A program made the translations under genes and the position numbers. Of a DNA stretch of 7,320 bases, positions 1-7,265 are shown piece after piece; position 1 is the first letter of the stretch; each line of letters opens with the position of its first letter. The stretch is taken from positions 1-7,320 of the forward strand of contig CALYRQ010000039.1 of NCBI GenBank assembly GCA_945483375.1, in the 5' to 3' direction. The stretch comes from an uncultured Elusimicrobia bacterium. GTDB lineage: Bacteria; Elusimicrobiota; Elusimicrobia; Elusimicrobiales; Elusimicrobiaceae. The notes under the pieces are model-generated. The model had not been told where the DNA came from and ran no database searches. It saw nothing but the letters and a program-made list of their open reading frames with translations.

Positions 1-713
1 TGGATTCGGGATGGATTTCCGAATTAAAACAAACTGGCGGATCCACCTATTTTAGAATTGTTAAAAAAATGCTGCTCGACAACGGGGTCTCTTTAAACGA
101 TTCCCAAATTACCGCATTCTTCGGCGGCTCGCATATGACGCTGGGCACCATTACGCGCAGCATCCGCCGCTTAAAAGTGCTGGAAAATTTAATGTATCCG
201 AATATGCGGGAAGAGGACCGCTCCCAAGCCAAAATTTTTGAACAATTATTGGCCACTACGGGAGAGGACGGATCCAGCGAGCTGTTAACCAAAGAGCCGT
301 CGGACATTACCTCCATTGCGACTAGCCCGCACACGGACTGGGGCCGGATCGGTTTCTTCTATCCGCAAAACAACTCAAATATGATGCCGTGGATGGTCTA
401 CGCGCTTGAACAGCGCGCCAAGGAACTGGGAATCCCGGGCGGGTTTGAAATTGCGGTACGTTCTTCGTACTCGACGGACAACATCATTTCGTCGGCTTTC
501 AAAATCGCCAACCTGTGCGACAACAAAAAACTCAAAGGCGCGGTGATTTTGGGCCCGGCGCTGACGGTGTGCGAACCGTCCGTACGCGAAAACTTTTACG
601 ATATCCTTACGCACATGCTGGAAATTATGCTCATCCGCTGCGGCATCATCAATGCAGAAGACGCCAAAGCCCCCAGCACGTACGTAAAAGTAATTTCCGA
701 ATTGATGAGATAG
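1..713 (+). CDS. Unrecognised protein, 5' end outside the window
   Basis: The frame is open from position 3 to the TAG at 711-713, giving 236 visible residues with no stop before the left edge. An internal ATG lies at 69, but it has no Shine-Dalgarno sequence and the codons before it look coding (they read GWISELKQTGGSTYFRIVKK), so the real start is probably upstream of the window. I do not recognise the family. The visible part begins with a basic, helix-rich region (TITRSIRRLK), then has an acidic, polar middle stretch rich in Glu, Ser and Thr. It ends with an apparently folded alpha/beta domain starting near GRIGFFYPQNN and including KGAVILGPAL and a hydrophobic helix around HMLEIMLIRCG. 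No membrane segment or catalytic motif is evident in the visible portion. It ends 3 bases before the first lipoprotein gene, so the two are almost certainly co-transcribed. That it is a gene is well supported; function is unknown. Confidence 0.8.
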   Translation, partial: DSGWISELKQTGGSTYFRIVKKMLLDNGVSLNDSQITAFFGGSHMTLGTITRSIRRLKVLENLMYPNMREEDRSQAKIFEQLLATTGEDGSSELLTKEPSDITSIATSPHTDWGRIGFFYPQNNSNMMPWMVYALEQRAKELGIPGGFEIAVRSSYSTDNIISSAFKIANLCDNKKLKGAVILGPALTVCEPSVRENFYDILTHMLEIMLIRCGIINAEDAKAPSTYVKVISELMR

Positions 714-716
714 CCC

Positions 717-1163
717 ATGAAAAAACTTTTTACGCTTACCCTCGCCGCGCTGTGCCTGTGCGCCTGCGGCCACTCGCTTAAAACCGCCGTTAAAAACGGC
801 GCGATTGCGCCCGCATTCAACGACACGCTCCTGACCGGGGATTACCTGTGGGTGCGCGGTTTCGGCGCGGCCAATCCGAACCACCAAACCGATTCCCAAC
901 GCCGCATTATGAGCCGCGAAGCGGCCATCGCCCACGCCTACCAGCGCGCCAGCGAAGTGCTTTACGGCGCGAACTTGGAAGCCAATGTGCAGGTGGTGGA
1001 CGCGGTATCGGCCGGAAGCACGATTGAATCGGGCACGAACGGCGTCATCAGCCACATGGAACTTGTTTCAACGGAATATATGGAAGACGGCGGCTGCGCC
1101 GTCATCATGCGCCTAAGCAGAGATCGCCTTAAAAAAGCCGGACTGGACCCGGAGGATAAATAA
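717..1163 (+). CDS. Small lipoprotein with LPP20-like domain
   Basis: A 148-residue protein. It starts with MKK, a hydrophobic stretch (residues 4-16) and a lipobox LCAC, predicting signal peptidase II cleavage before Cys17. Gly18 follows, with no Asp at +2, which under the E. coli rule would favour outer-membrane sorting. The mature part has the pattern of LPP20/FlgT-N-type domains: a first strand WVRGFGAAN (45-53), a long Ala-rich helix (about 60-83) ending in LYGANLEANVQ, and a second half with paired strands MELVSTEYMED and CAVIMRLSRDRL. The family assignment rests on pattern only. The start is the ATG 3 bases after the upstream stop; the only purine-rich stretch before it is GATGAGA, a weak ribosome site, so coupling to upstream translation is likely. 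It overlaps the next gene by one base (TAATG). No enzymatic residues are seen; a structural or scaffold role in the envelope is inferred. Confidence 0.82.
   Translation: MKKLFTLTLAALCLCACGHSLKTAVKNGAIAPAFNDTLLTGDYLWVRGFGAANPNHQTDSQRRIMSREAAIAHAYQRASEVLYGANLEANVQVVDAVSAGSTIESGTNGVISHMELVSTEYMEDGGCAVIMRLSRDRLKKAGLDPEDK
1151..1157 (+). promoter_or_regulatory. Strong ribosome binding site for the second lipoprotein gene
   Basis: GGAGGAT lies inside the last codons of the upstream lipoprotein gene. The GGAGG core (1151-1155) ends 7 bases before the ATG at 1163. It fixes that start codon and lets the gene be translated independently of the overlapping TAATG stop/start. Confidence 0.75.
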
Positions 1164-2269
1164 TGAAAAAATCAATTTTGTGTTTGCTAGCCGCGGCAGT
1201 CATTTGCTCGGCCTGCGGGAGCTTTCGCGTTGGACCCAAAGGGGAAGGCGAATACGTGTACGCCGAATCGCTCGTTCCGTACGACGAGAACAATTTAAAA
1301 CAAATGAACAAGGACGGCGAACTGGCCGCCCAGCGCGCCGCCGTGGAACAGGTGGCGGGCGTGTTCATTTCGTCGGCCACGACGGTGGACCAAGCGCAGC
1401 TCGTAGAAGATAAAATCACCTCCAAAACCGCCGGATTCATCCGCAGAAGCCATGTACAAAAAGCCTACCGCAAAGGCGACCAATGGTATACGCGCCTCAA
1501 GGCCATGGTGCTTGTAAAGGACATTGGGGATATTATTAAACAATCCGAGTCCGACGCGTTTGCCAAAAAAACCACTATTTTGGTAACTTCCCGCGAAATG
1601 AACGGGGAAAATATTTCCCTGCGCCAGGACTGCAAACAAGCCATTTACCGCGCTTTAAAGAACCAGCCGTTTGCGCTGGTCAACGGGGATAATTTAAGCC
1701 AGAACAATATCGAAGAACCCACCTCCGTCATCGACAAAGCCCGTACCGAAGGGGCGCGTTTTGTCATTGTGGCGGACGTGGAAACCAACCCGCTCGTCGC
1801 GCTTGCCGGCACCACTTCCCCCTTTAAAACATACCGCGCGCGCGCCAACATCCGCACCTACGCCACCAACAATTACGCGCTGGTGGCTGAAGGCGCACAG
1901 CAATTATCCGGTCTGGACCCGCTGCCGGACATCGCCGCGCAGAAATCCATCTCCGCCGCGTGCGAAGCCGCCGCCAAACAGCTGGCCGAACCGGTCAACG
2001 CGGCCATCAACTCAGCCAAAACATTTAATTTAACCGTCAAAGATGTAAACACCATTGAACGCTTGAAACAAATTCAAAGCATCTTTAAAGATTTGCGCGA
2101 AATTGAAGATTTCAATTTGGTGCGCTATGCCAATTCCAACGCGCAGTTTGAAATTTCGGCCGACATCGCTACGCCCGAAGAACTGGCCGCCAAAATTATC
2201 CGCAAATACAACGTCAATTTTACGGTGGTGACGATTACTCCGTCCGCCATTGTGTTGAGTTTTAATTAA
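1163..2269 (+). CDS. Lipoprotein with FlgT-N/LPP20-like domain
   Basis: A 368-residue protein with an MKK start, a hydrophobic core (residues 4-15) and a probable lipidation site at Cys18 within CSAC. The -3 position is Cys, which is not the usual Leu/Val, so the lipobox is slightly atypical. Residues about 31-123 resemble the N-terminal domain of FlgT and LPP20 relatives: an Ala-rich helix GELAAQRAAVEQVAGVF, then SSATTVDQAQL, a helix KITSKTAGFI, and strands around residues 96-118 (HVQKAYRK, WYTRLKAMVLV). Residues about 137-285 look like a FlgT-middle/CsgG-like alpha/beta region, with strands TTILVTSRE and ARFVIVADVET and a second long helix from about 258. Residues 286-368 form a likely compact alpha/beta tail (FNLTVKDV, a helix, FNLVRYAN, FEISADI, a helix, VVTITPSAIVLSF). 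No flagellar gene is visible nearby, so I do not call it FlgT. It probably acts in the periplasm, anchored to a membrane. It begins one base inside the previous gene and ends one base before comM. Domain boundaries are inferred. Confidence 0.85.
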   Translation: MKKSILCLLAAAVICSACGSFRVGPKGEGEYVYAESLVPYDENNLKQMNKDGELAAQRAAVEQVAGVFISSATTVDQAQLVEDKITSKTAGFIRRSHVQKAYRKGDQWYTRLKAMVLVKDIGDIIKQSESDAFAKKTTILVTSREMNGENISLRQDCKQAIYRALKNQPFALVNGDNLSQNNIEEPTSVIDKARTEGARFVIVADVETNPLVALAGTTSPFKTYRARANIRTYATNNYALVAEGAQQLSGLDPLPDIAAQKSISAACEAAAKQLAEPVNAAINSAKTFNLTVKDVNTIERLKQIQSIFKDLREIEDFNLVRYANSNAQFEISADIATPEELAAKIIRKYNVNFTVVTITPSAIVLSFN

Positions 2270-2270
2270 T

Positions 2271-3809
2271 ATGTTGGCCAATGTATGTACCGGAGCCATA
2301 AAAGGCATTGAAGGCTTTGCCGTGTCCGTGGAAGTGGACATCGCCCCCGGTATGCCCACGTTGGCCGTCGTCGGTCTGCCGGACGCGGAAGTGCGCGAAA
2401 GCAAAGAACGCGTGGTGGCCGCCGTCCGCAACAGCGGTTTTGATTTTCCCACCAAACGCATTACCGTCAACTTAAGCCCGGCCGAACTGCGCAAAAGCGG
2501 CACGCAATTTGATTTGCCGATTGCGCTGGGTATTTTGGCCGCCAGCGAACAGCTGTCGCCCGAAGCCGCGGCAAAATTAAAAGACTTGCTTGTTTTGGGT
2601 GAACTTGCGTTGGACGGCTCCCTGCGCCCGTGCGCCGGGGTGCTTCCCATGCTGATTTCCTGCAAAGACCAGCGCAAAACGGCCGTTATTCCGCCGCAAA
2701 ACGTGCTGGAAGGGCAGGTCTCCGGCGCGGAGTTTATCACACCTCATACGCTAAAAGAACTGGCCGACTACCTGGAAGGGAAAGCCGGAGAATCCGCCGT
2801 TAAAATCGCCTACATTCCGCAAAAAGAAGAAGATGTTTTGCCGGAGCTTGATTTTTCGGAAGTCAAAGGCCAGGCACTCGCCAAACGCGCTTTGGAAATT
2901 GCGGCCGCAGGCGGACACAATGTACTCATGATTGGTCTTCCCGGCACGGGCAAAAGCATGCTCGCCAAACGCTTTCCGGGCATTTTGCCGCCGCTGACGC
3001 AGGAAGAATCATTAGAAATCACCAAAATTTATTCCATTTGCAATTTAATGGGAAAGAGCAAACTTCTAACCCTCCGCCCGTTCCGGGACCCGCACCACAC
3101 CATTTCGGACGTGGCCCTCATCGGCGGAGGTTCCTCCCCCCGCCCGGGCGAAGTGTCGCTCGCGCACAACGGAGTTCTCTTTTTGGACGAATTTGCCGAA
3201 TTTTCCCGCTCCTCGTTAGAAGTATTGCGCGAACCGTTGGAAAATGGACGCGTAACCATTTCTCGCGCCAAAGAAACCGTTTCGTATCCGGCGCGTTTTA
3301 CGTTGGTGGCGGCCATGAACCCGTGCCCCTGCGGGCACCTGGGGGACCCGCTTCACCCGTGTTCCTGTTCGCCCATGCAGGTAAACCGCTACAAATCGCG
3401 CATTTCGGGGCCGCTCCTGGACCGCATTGATTTAACCGTTAATTTAAACCCCGTCAAATATACGGACTGGACCAAAACCAGCGAAGGGGAATCCTCCGCC
3501 GCTATCCGCGAACGCGTGTTAAAAGCGCGCGAAGTCCAGCGCAAACGCTTTGCGGGCACGCCAACCACGGCCAACGCGTTTATGACGCCGAAACAAATTA
3601 AAGAATTTTGCAAACTCCCCGCCGGAGCGGACGACATTTTGGAAGCCGCCATGCGCAAATTCGGTTTAAGCGCGCGCAGCCTCGACAAAATTTTAAAAAC
3701 GGCGAGAACCATCGCCGACCTCGAACAAAAAGCGGACATTGAAACCAAACACCTGGTGGAAGTGATGCAATACCGCCCGCTGGACCGCAAGGGAGTGGCG
3801 GACATCTGA
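2271..3809 (+). CDS. comM: ComM / YifB family Mg-chelatase-like AAA+ ATPase
   Basis: A full-length 512-residue ComM. The N-terminal Lon-protease-like (ChlI) domain covers about residues 1-170 and includes the typical VGLPD (34-38) and NLSPAELRKSG...FDLPIALGIL (67-89). The AAA+ core follows: Walker A GLPGTGKS (222-229), the family stretch RPFRDPHHTIS, IGGG and SLAHNGVLFLDE, Walker B ending at Asp306-Glu307, sensor 1 near Asn350, and LLDRID with Arg385. The CPCG...CSC pairs (Cys352, 354, 364, 366) are the cysteine cluster typical of this family. The C-terminal domain contains LSAR (Arg469, probable sensor 2) and ends QYRPLDR. All key residues are present. In Gram-negative bacteria ComM is a hexameric helicase that promotes branch migration during natural transformation in the cytoplasm; the older label, magnesium chelatase subunit, is misleading. 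The start is supported by MLANV...GIEG, which matches the family N-terminus, although no good Shine-Dalgarno is seen. The stop overlaps the dprA start (TGATG). Confidence 0.97.
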   Translation: MLANVCTGAIKGIEGFAVSVEVDIAPGMPTLAVVGLPDAEVRESKERVVAAVRNSGFDFPTKRITVNLSPAELRKSGTQFDLPIALGILAASEQLSPEAAAKLKDLLVLGELALDGSLRPCAGVLPMLISCKDQRKTAVIPPQNVLEGQVSGAEFITPHTLKELADYLEGKAGESAVKIAYIPQKEEDVLPELDFSEVKGQALAKRALEIAAAGGHNVLMIGLPGTGKSMLAKRFPGILPPLTQEESLEITKIYSICNLMGKSKLLTLRPFRDPHHTISDVALIGGGSSPRPGEVSLAHNGVLFLDEFAEFSRSSLEVLREPLENGRVTISRAKETVSYPARFTLVAAMNPCPCGHLGDPLHPCSCSPMQVNRYKSRISGPLLDRIDLTVNLNPVKYTDWTKTSEGESSAAIRERVLKAREVQRKRFAGTPTTANAFMTPKQIKEFCKLPAGADDILEAAMRKFGLSARSLDKILKTARTIADLEQKADIETKHLVEVMQYRPLDRKGVADI

Positions 3810-4945
3810 TGAACCCGAATATCTCCGCCGCCGAACGGCTGGCCCGCATCCGCTTAAACGCGTTTTTATTTTTCCGCGCAGACTGGCTTGAACGGCTCAT
3901 CGAAATTTTCGGTTCGGCCGAAGCAATCCTGCGCCAAGACGCTGAAACGCTGGCGCGCGAAGCCAATTTAAACCCGTCCACCGCCGCCCACCTTTTGCGC
4001 GACGCGTTCGCCATAGATCCGCAGGAAGAATGGGATAAAACCGCCGCGCTGGGCGGGCATATTTACGTGCCGGAAGACGAAGAATACCCGCAGTCTTTGC
4101 GCAACATCAAAGAAGCGCCGCTAGTCCTATATGTACTCGGCAAACTGCCCGCGGCCGAAAAGCCGTGCGTCGCCATGGTGGGCACGCGTAAAATCACGCC
4201 GTATGGCCGAAGAGCCGCCAACAAACTGGCGACCGATTTAACGCAGGCGGGCGTAACCGTCGTCAGCGGTTTGGCGCGCGGGGTGGACAGCGAAAGCCAC
4301 GCCGCCGCGGTACGCCTTAAAAAACCGACGGTCGCCGTCATCGGCACCGGCGTAGGCCGCTGTTATCCGCCGGAAAACCGTTCGCTCGCCCGTGCGATTT
4401 TGGAACACGGCGGCGCGATTGTATCCGAACTCCCTTTTAATAAGCCGCCCAACGCCTTTCACTTCCCGCGCAGGAACCGCATTATCGCCGCGCTGTCGCA
4501 ACCGGTGGTTGTGGTGGAAGGCGAAATTAAGTCCGGCGCGCTGATTACCGCCAAACTCGCTTTGGAAATGGGGAAAGACGTTTTAGCCGTCCCCGGCCCG
4601 ATAGACAGCCCGCAGTCGGCAGGACCCAACCACCTCATTCGCGAGGGGGCGGGGGTTGTAACTTCCGCCGCAGATATACTAGACTATATACCACAGCAGC
4701 TTCGTTTCGGGCTGGATCCGCGCTTCTTTGAAACGCCCTCCTTAACGCCCGACAAGCCGCAGGACGATTTAACGCCCCGCCAACGCCAAGCCATGGACGC
4801 AGTGGGCGGCGGCTCCGCCAGCTTGGACCAAGTAGCCGAAACCATCGGCGCGGACGTGCCCGAAGCGGCGGGGATTCTGTTTGAACTGGAAGTAAAAGGC
4901 TTTCTGGCCTGCGAAAACGGCCTGTACAGCAAGAGCAAATTTTAA
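3809..4945 (+). CDS. dprA: DNA-processing protein DprA (Smf)
   Basis: A 378-residue DprA with all three usual parts. An N-terminal helical SAM/HhH-like domain covers about residues 1-75, followed by the family linker EEYPQSLRNI...APLVLYVLG (91-111). The Rossmann-like core has AMVGTRK (122-128), SGLARGVD (153-160), IGTGVGRCYPPENR, FPRRNRIIA (219-227), SGALITA (242-248) and AVPG (260-263). The C-terminal winged-helix domain (about 320-378) is present and begins LTPRQRQAMDA. DprA binds single-stranded DNA entering by transformation, protects it and helps load RecA, in the cytoplasm. It overlaps comM by one base (TGATG). A purine stretch GGGAG at 3791-3795 is rather far from the start, so translation probably depends on coupling with comM. 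The comM-dprA pairing joins two late-stage transformation functions and suggests co-expression. Nothing is truncated or missing. Confidence 0.97.
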   Translation: MNPNISAAERLARIRLNAFLFFRADWLERLIEIFGSAEAILRQDAETLAREANLNPSTAAHLLRDAFAIDPQEEWDKTAALGGHIYVPEDEEYPQSLRNIKEAPLVLYVLGKLPAAEKPCVAMVGTRKITPYGRRAANKLATDLTQAGVTVVSGLARGVDSESHAAAVRLKKPTVAVIGTGVGRCYPPENRSLARAILEHGGAIVSELPFNKPPNAFHFPRRNRIIAALSQPVVVVEGEIKSGALITAKLALEMGKDVLAVPGPIDSPQSAGPNHLIREGAGVVTSAADILDYIPQQLRFGLDPRFFETPSLTPDKPQDDLTPRQRQAMDAVGGGSASLDQVAETIGADVPEAAGILFELEVKGFLACENGLYSKSKF

Positions 4946-4951
4946 CTTTAT

Positions 4952-4958
4952 AAGGAAG
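4952..4958 (+). promoter_or_regulatory. Ribosome binding site of topA
   Basis: AAGGAAG lies in the 19-base gap between dprA and topA, 6 bases before the ATG at 4965. It supports that start. The gap shows no hairpin, so transcription most likely reads through from dprA. Confidence 0.8.
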
Positions 4959-4964
4959 TGAATT

Positions 4965-7250
4965 ATGGCAACACCCAACGTAAAAGGTAAAAAATTGGTG
5001 ATTGTGGAGTCTCCCACCAAGCAGAAAACAATCAGCAAAATTTTAGGTAACGACTTCATTGTACGCAGCTCCTTCGGCCACGTGCGCGATTTGCCCTCCA
5101 AAGATATCGGCGTCGATATTGAACACGATTTTAAACCCACCTACGTACCCGTGGACCGCGCCAAACGGTTAATCGCGGAGCTGACCGCGGCCGCTAAAAA
5201 CGCCAGCGAAATTTACCTCGCTACCGACCCTGACCGCGAGGGCGAAGCCATCGCGTGGCACTTGGTAGAACTGTTAAAACTCCCCAAAGAACGGTACCAG
5301 CGCATTTTCTTCCACGAAATTACGTCCACCGCCATTAAAGAATCTTTCGCCCATGCGCGCAAAATTGACGACAACCTCGTCAACGCCCAGCAGGCGCGCC
5401 GTATTTTGGACCGCATTGTCGGGTACAAATTATCCCCCCTCCTGTGGCGCAAAATTACCTCCGGCCTCTCCGCGGGGCGCGTGCAGTCCGTGGCCGTGCG
5501 ACTGCTGGCCGAACGGGCCAAAGAAATCGCCGAGTTTAAAGAACAGGAATACTGGACGATCGGCGCGCAGTTTGAAAAACCGCAAACCGCTCCCAAATTT
5601 TGGGCGCGCGTAACTAAATGGCAGGGTAAAAATGTGGAACAAACCACCACGCACCATTTGTTTGCGGAAGACTACAAAGTAAAAACCACCGTTTTCGACA
5701 AGCCGGAAAAACTGACCCCGCTTTCGGAGGTCTTGCGCAAAGGCCCCAACACCGTTATTAAGGTGGAAAAGAAAGAGGTCAAGCAAAAACCCAAACCGCC
5801 GTTTATCACGAGCTCCATGCAGCAGGACGCATACAACAAACTGGGTTTTGCTTCCCAAAAAACCATGATGACGGCCCAGCACCTTTACGAAGGTATCGAA
5901 ATCGCCGGGCAGACCGTCGGTTTGATTACCTATATGCGTACGGACTCGTTTAACGTATCCAAACTCCTGCAGGAACAGACCAAAAAATTCATCGGCGAAA
6001 AATACGGCCCGCAGTTCGTGCCCGCCAAGCAACCTGTTTACAAAAGCAAAGTAATGGGCGCGCAGGAAGCCCACGAGGCTATCCACCCCACTGATGTACG
6101 CCGCACTCCGCAAAATATGAAACCGTACTTGACGGCCGACCAGTACAAACTGTACGAACTCATCTGGCTGCGCTTTGTGGCTAGCCAAATGGCCGACGCG
6201 GTATTCAATACCGTGGCGATTGACATCGCCGCCGGGAACGACAAAGAATGCCAGTTGCGCGCCAGCGGCCGCACGGTAAAATTCCCGGGCTACTTATCCA
6301 TTTATAAAGACCAGGACGATGACGAGGACAATAACAAAGACGACGGAAGCGCGTTGCTGCCCGTACTCGCGGAAGGCGATACGCTGACGCTCTTGGACCT
6401 AAACACCAAAGCACATAAAACCACGCCGCCCCCGTGCTATAACGAAGCCAGCCTGATTAAAACGCTTGAAAAACACGGTATCGGCCGCCCGTCCACGTAT
6501 GCGCCTACGATTAAAACGATTTTGGACCGCAAATACATCGCCCGCCAGCCCAAAACCAGCAAACTGGTGGCGACGGACTTGGGTATTACGGTTACGGACA
6601 GCTTAAAAGATTTCTTTAAGGAAATTATGGATTTGTCCTACACCGCCGGCGTAGAAGAACAGCTCGACCAAGTGGCCGAAGGAGCCCAGCAATGGGTAAC
6701 GCTTTTAAGCGGTTTCTACGGCAATTTTAAACGCGAACTGGACGAAGCCGACAAAGGGATGCAGCGCCCCGCCGCCAAAGAGACGGACGAAAAATGCCCC
6801 GTCTGCGGCAAAATGATGCTTAAGAAAAGAAGCCGCTTTGGCGAGTACCTCGTCTGCAGCGATTCGACGTGCAAAGGCAAAGTCAATTTAACAAGTTCCG
6901 GCGAAAAAGTACAGCCCGAGCAAACCGGCGAAGTGTGCGACAAATGCGGCTCGCCCATGGTTATCCGCATGGGGCGGCGCGGCAAATTTTTGGCGTGCTC
7001 GGCTTACCCCAAATGCAAGAACACCTTTTCGCTCGACGCGGAAGGCAACAAAGTGGCCTCCACGGGCCCCATCGTTACCGACCGTTTGTGCGAAAAATGC
7101 GGCAAGCCCATGGTGCTGAGGAACTCCAAACGCGGCGAATTTTTAGGCTGTTCCGGTTACCCCAAATGCAAAACGATTGTAACCGTCACGCCGGAAGAAA
7201 TCGCCCAATTTAAAGACGCGCACACGGCCAAACAAGCGGCGGAAAAATAG
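4965..7250 (+). CDS. topA: DNA topoisomerase I (type IA)
   Basis: A 761-residue type IA topoisomerase that relaxes negatively supercoiled DNA through a transient 5'-phosphotyrosine link. The Toprim domain begins with LVIVESPTK (Glu15 catalytic) and carries the metal-binding triad in TDPDREGEA (Asp88, Asp90, Glu92). Next come the conserved LDRIVGYKLSPLLW and LSAGRVQSVAVRLL (Arg172). The active-site tyrosine is Tyr323 in GLITYMRTDS. AHEAIHPTD (369-377) and GIGRPSTYA (505-513) complete the core. An acidic loop, DQDDDEDNNKDD (449-460), interrupts domain II. The C-terminus has three complete four-cysteine zinc fingers: Cys611/614/631/636, Cys658/661/678/684 and Cys709/712/729/735; fingers 2 and 3 are clearly similar to each other. 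The length lies between the B. subtilis (about 690) and E. coli (865) enzymes. All catalytic residues are intact. It sits 19 bases after dprA and 15 before a xer-like gene, an arrangement of dprA, topA and xer seen in many bacteria. Confidence 0.98.
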   Translation: MATPNVKGKKLVIVESPTKQKTISKILGNDFIVRSSFGHVRDLPSKDIGVDIEHDFKPTYVPVDRAKRLIAELTAAAKNASEIYLATDPDREGEAIAWHLVELLKLPKERYQRIFFHEITSTAIKESFAHARKIDDNLVNAQQARRILDRIVGYKLSPLLWRKITSGLSAGRVQSVAVRLLAERAKEIAEFKEQEYWTIGAQFEKPQTAPKFWARVTKWQGKNVEQTTTHHLFAEDYKVKTTVFDKPEKLTPLSEVLRKGPNTVIKVEKKEVKQKPKPPFITSSMQQDAYNKLGFASQKTMMTAQHLYEGIEIAGQTVGLITYMRTDSFNVSKLLQEQTKKFIGEKYGPQFVPAKQPVYKSKVMGAQEAHEAIHPTDVRRTPQNMKPYLTADQYKLYELIWLRFVASQMADAVFNTVAIDIAAGNDKECQLRASGRTVKFPGYLSIYKDQDDDEDNNKDDGSALLPVLAEGDTLTLLDLNTKAHKTTPPPCYNEASLIKTLEKHGIGRPSTYAPTIKTILDRKYIARQPKTSKLVATDLGITVTDSLKDFFKEIMDLSYTAGVEEQLDQVAEGAQQWVTLLSGFYGNFKRELDEADKGMQRPAAKETDEKCPVCGKMMLKKRSRFGEYLVCSDSTCKGKVNLTSSGEKVQPEQTGEVCDKCGSPMVIRMGRRGKFLACSAYPKCKNTFSLDAEGNKVASTGPIVTDRLCEKCGKPMVLRNSKRGEFLGCSGYPKCKTIVTVTPEEIAQFKDAHTAKQAAEK

Positions 7251-7254
7251 CTCC

Positions 7255-7259
7255 GGAGG
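7255..7259 (+). promoter_or_regulatory. Ribosome binding site selecting a GTG start
   Basis: A perfect GGAGG core lies 6 bases before the GTG at 7266, in the 15-base gap after topA. It is the main evidence that the next gene starts with GTG here. Confidence 0.8.
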
Positions 7260-7265
7260 CCCCGA

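Noticed and set aside
375..1055. A 226-codon open frame on the minus strand spanning the first gene and the first lipoprotein.
   Set aside because: It runs across the junction of two well-supported plus-strand genes and has His/Arg/Phe/Gly-rich composition typical of antisense translation of GC-rich codons. It shows no recognisable motif.
2030..2740. A 236-codon minus-strand frame across the second lipoprotein and comM.
   Set aside because: It is fully antisense to conserved comM codons and shows Ser/Arg-rich low-information translation with no domain.
2271..3809. Magnesium chelatase subunit for (bacterio)chlorophyll synthesis.
   Set aside because: The N-terminal Lon-like domain, the CPCG...CSC cysteines and the neighbouring dprA identify ComM/YifB. 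No chlorophyll gene is visible.
4656..4680. A possible promoter inside dprA for topA: TTGTAA followed by TATACT.
   Set aside because: The spacer is only 13 bases, too short for a standard sigma-70-type promoter, and the site lies about 285 bases before topA inside a conserved coding region.
4946..4964. The gap between dprA and topA as a terminator or regulatory leader.
   Set aside because: It is 19 bases long, has no inverted repeat or T-run, and is fully accounted for by the ribosome binding site.
5430..6188. A 252-codon minus-strand frame inside topA.
   Set aside because: It is antisense to the conserved topoisomerase core, including the active-site tyrosine region. Its Phe/His/Arg/Gly-rich composition is a reverse-strand artefact.
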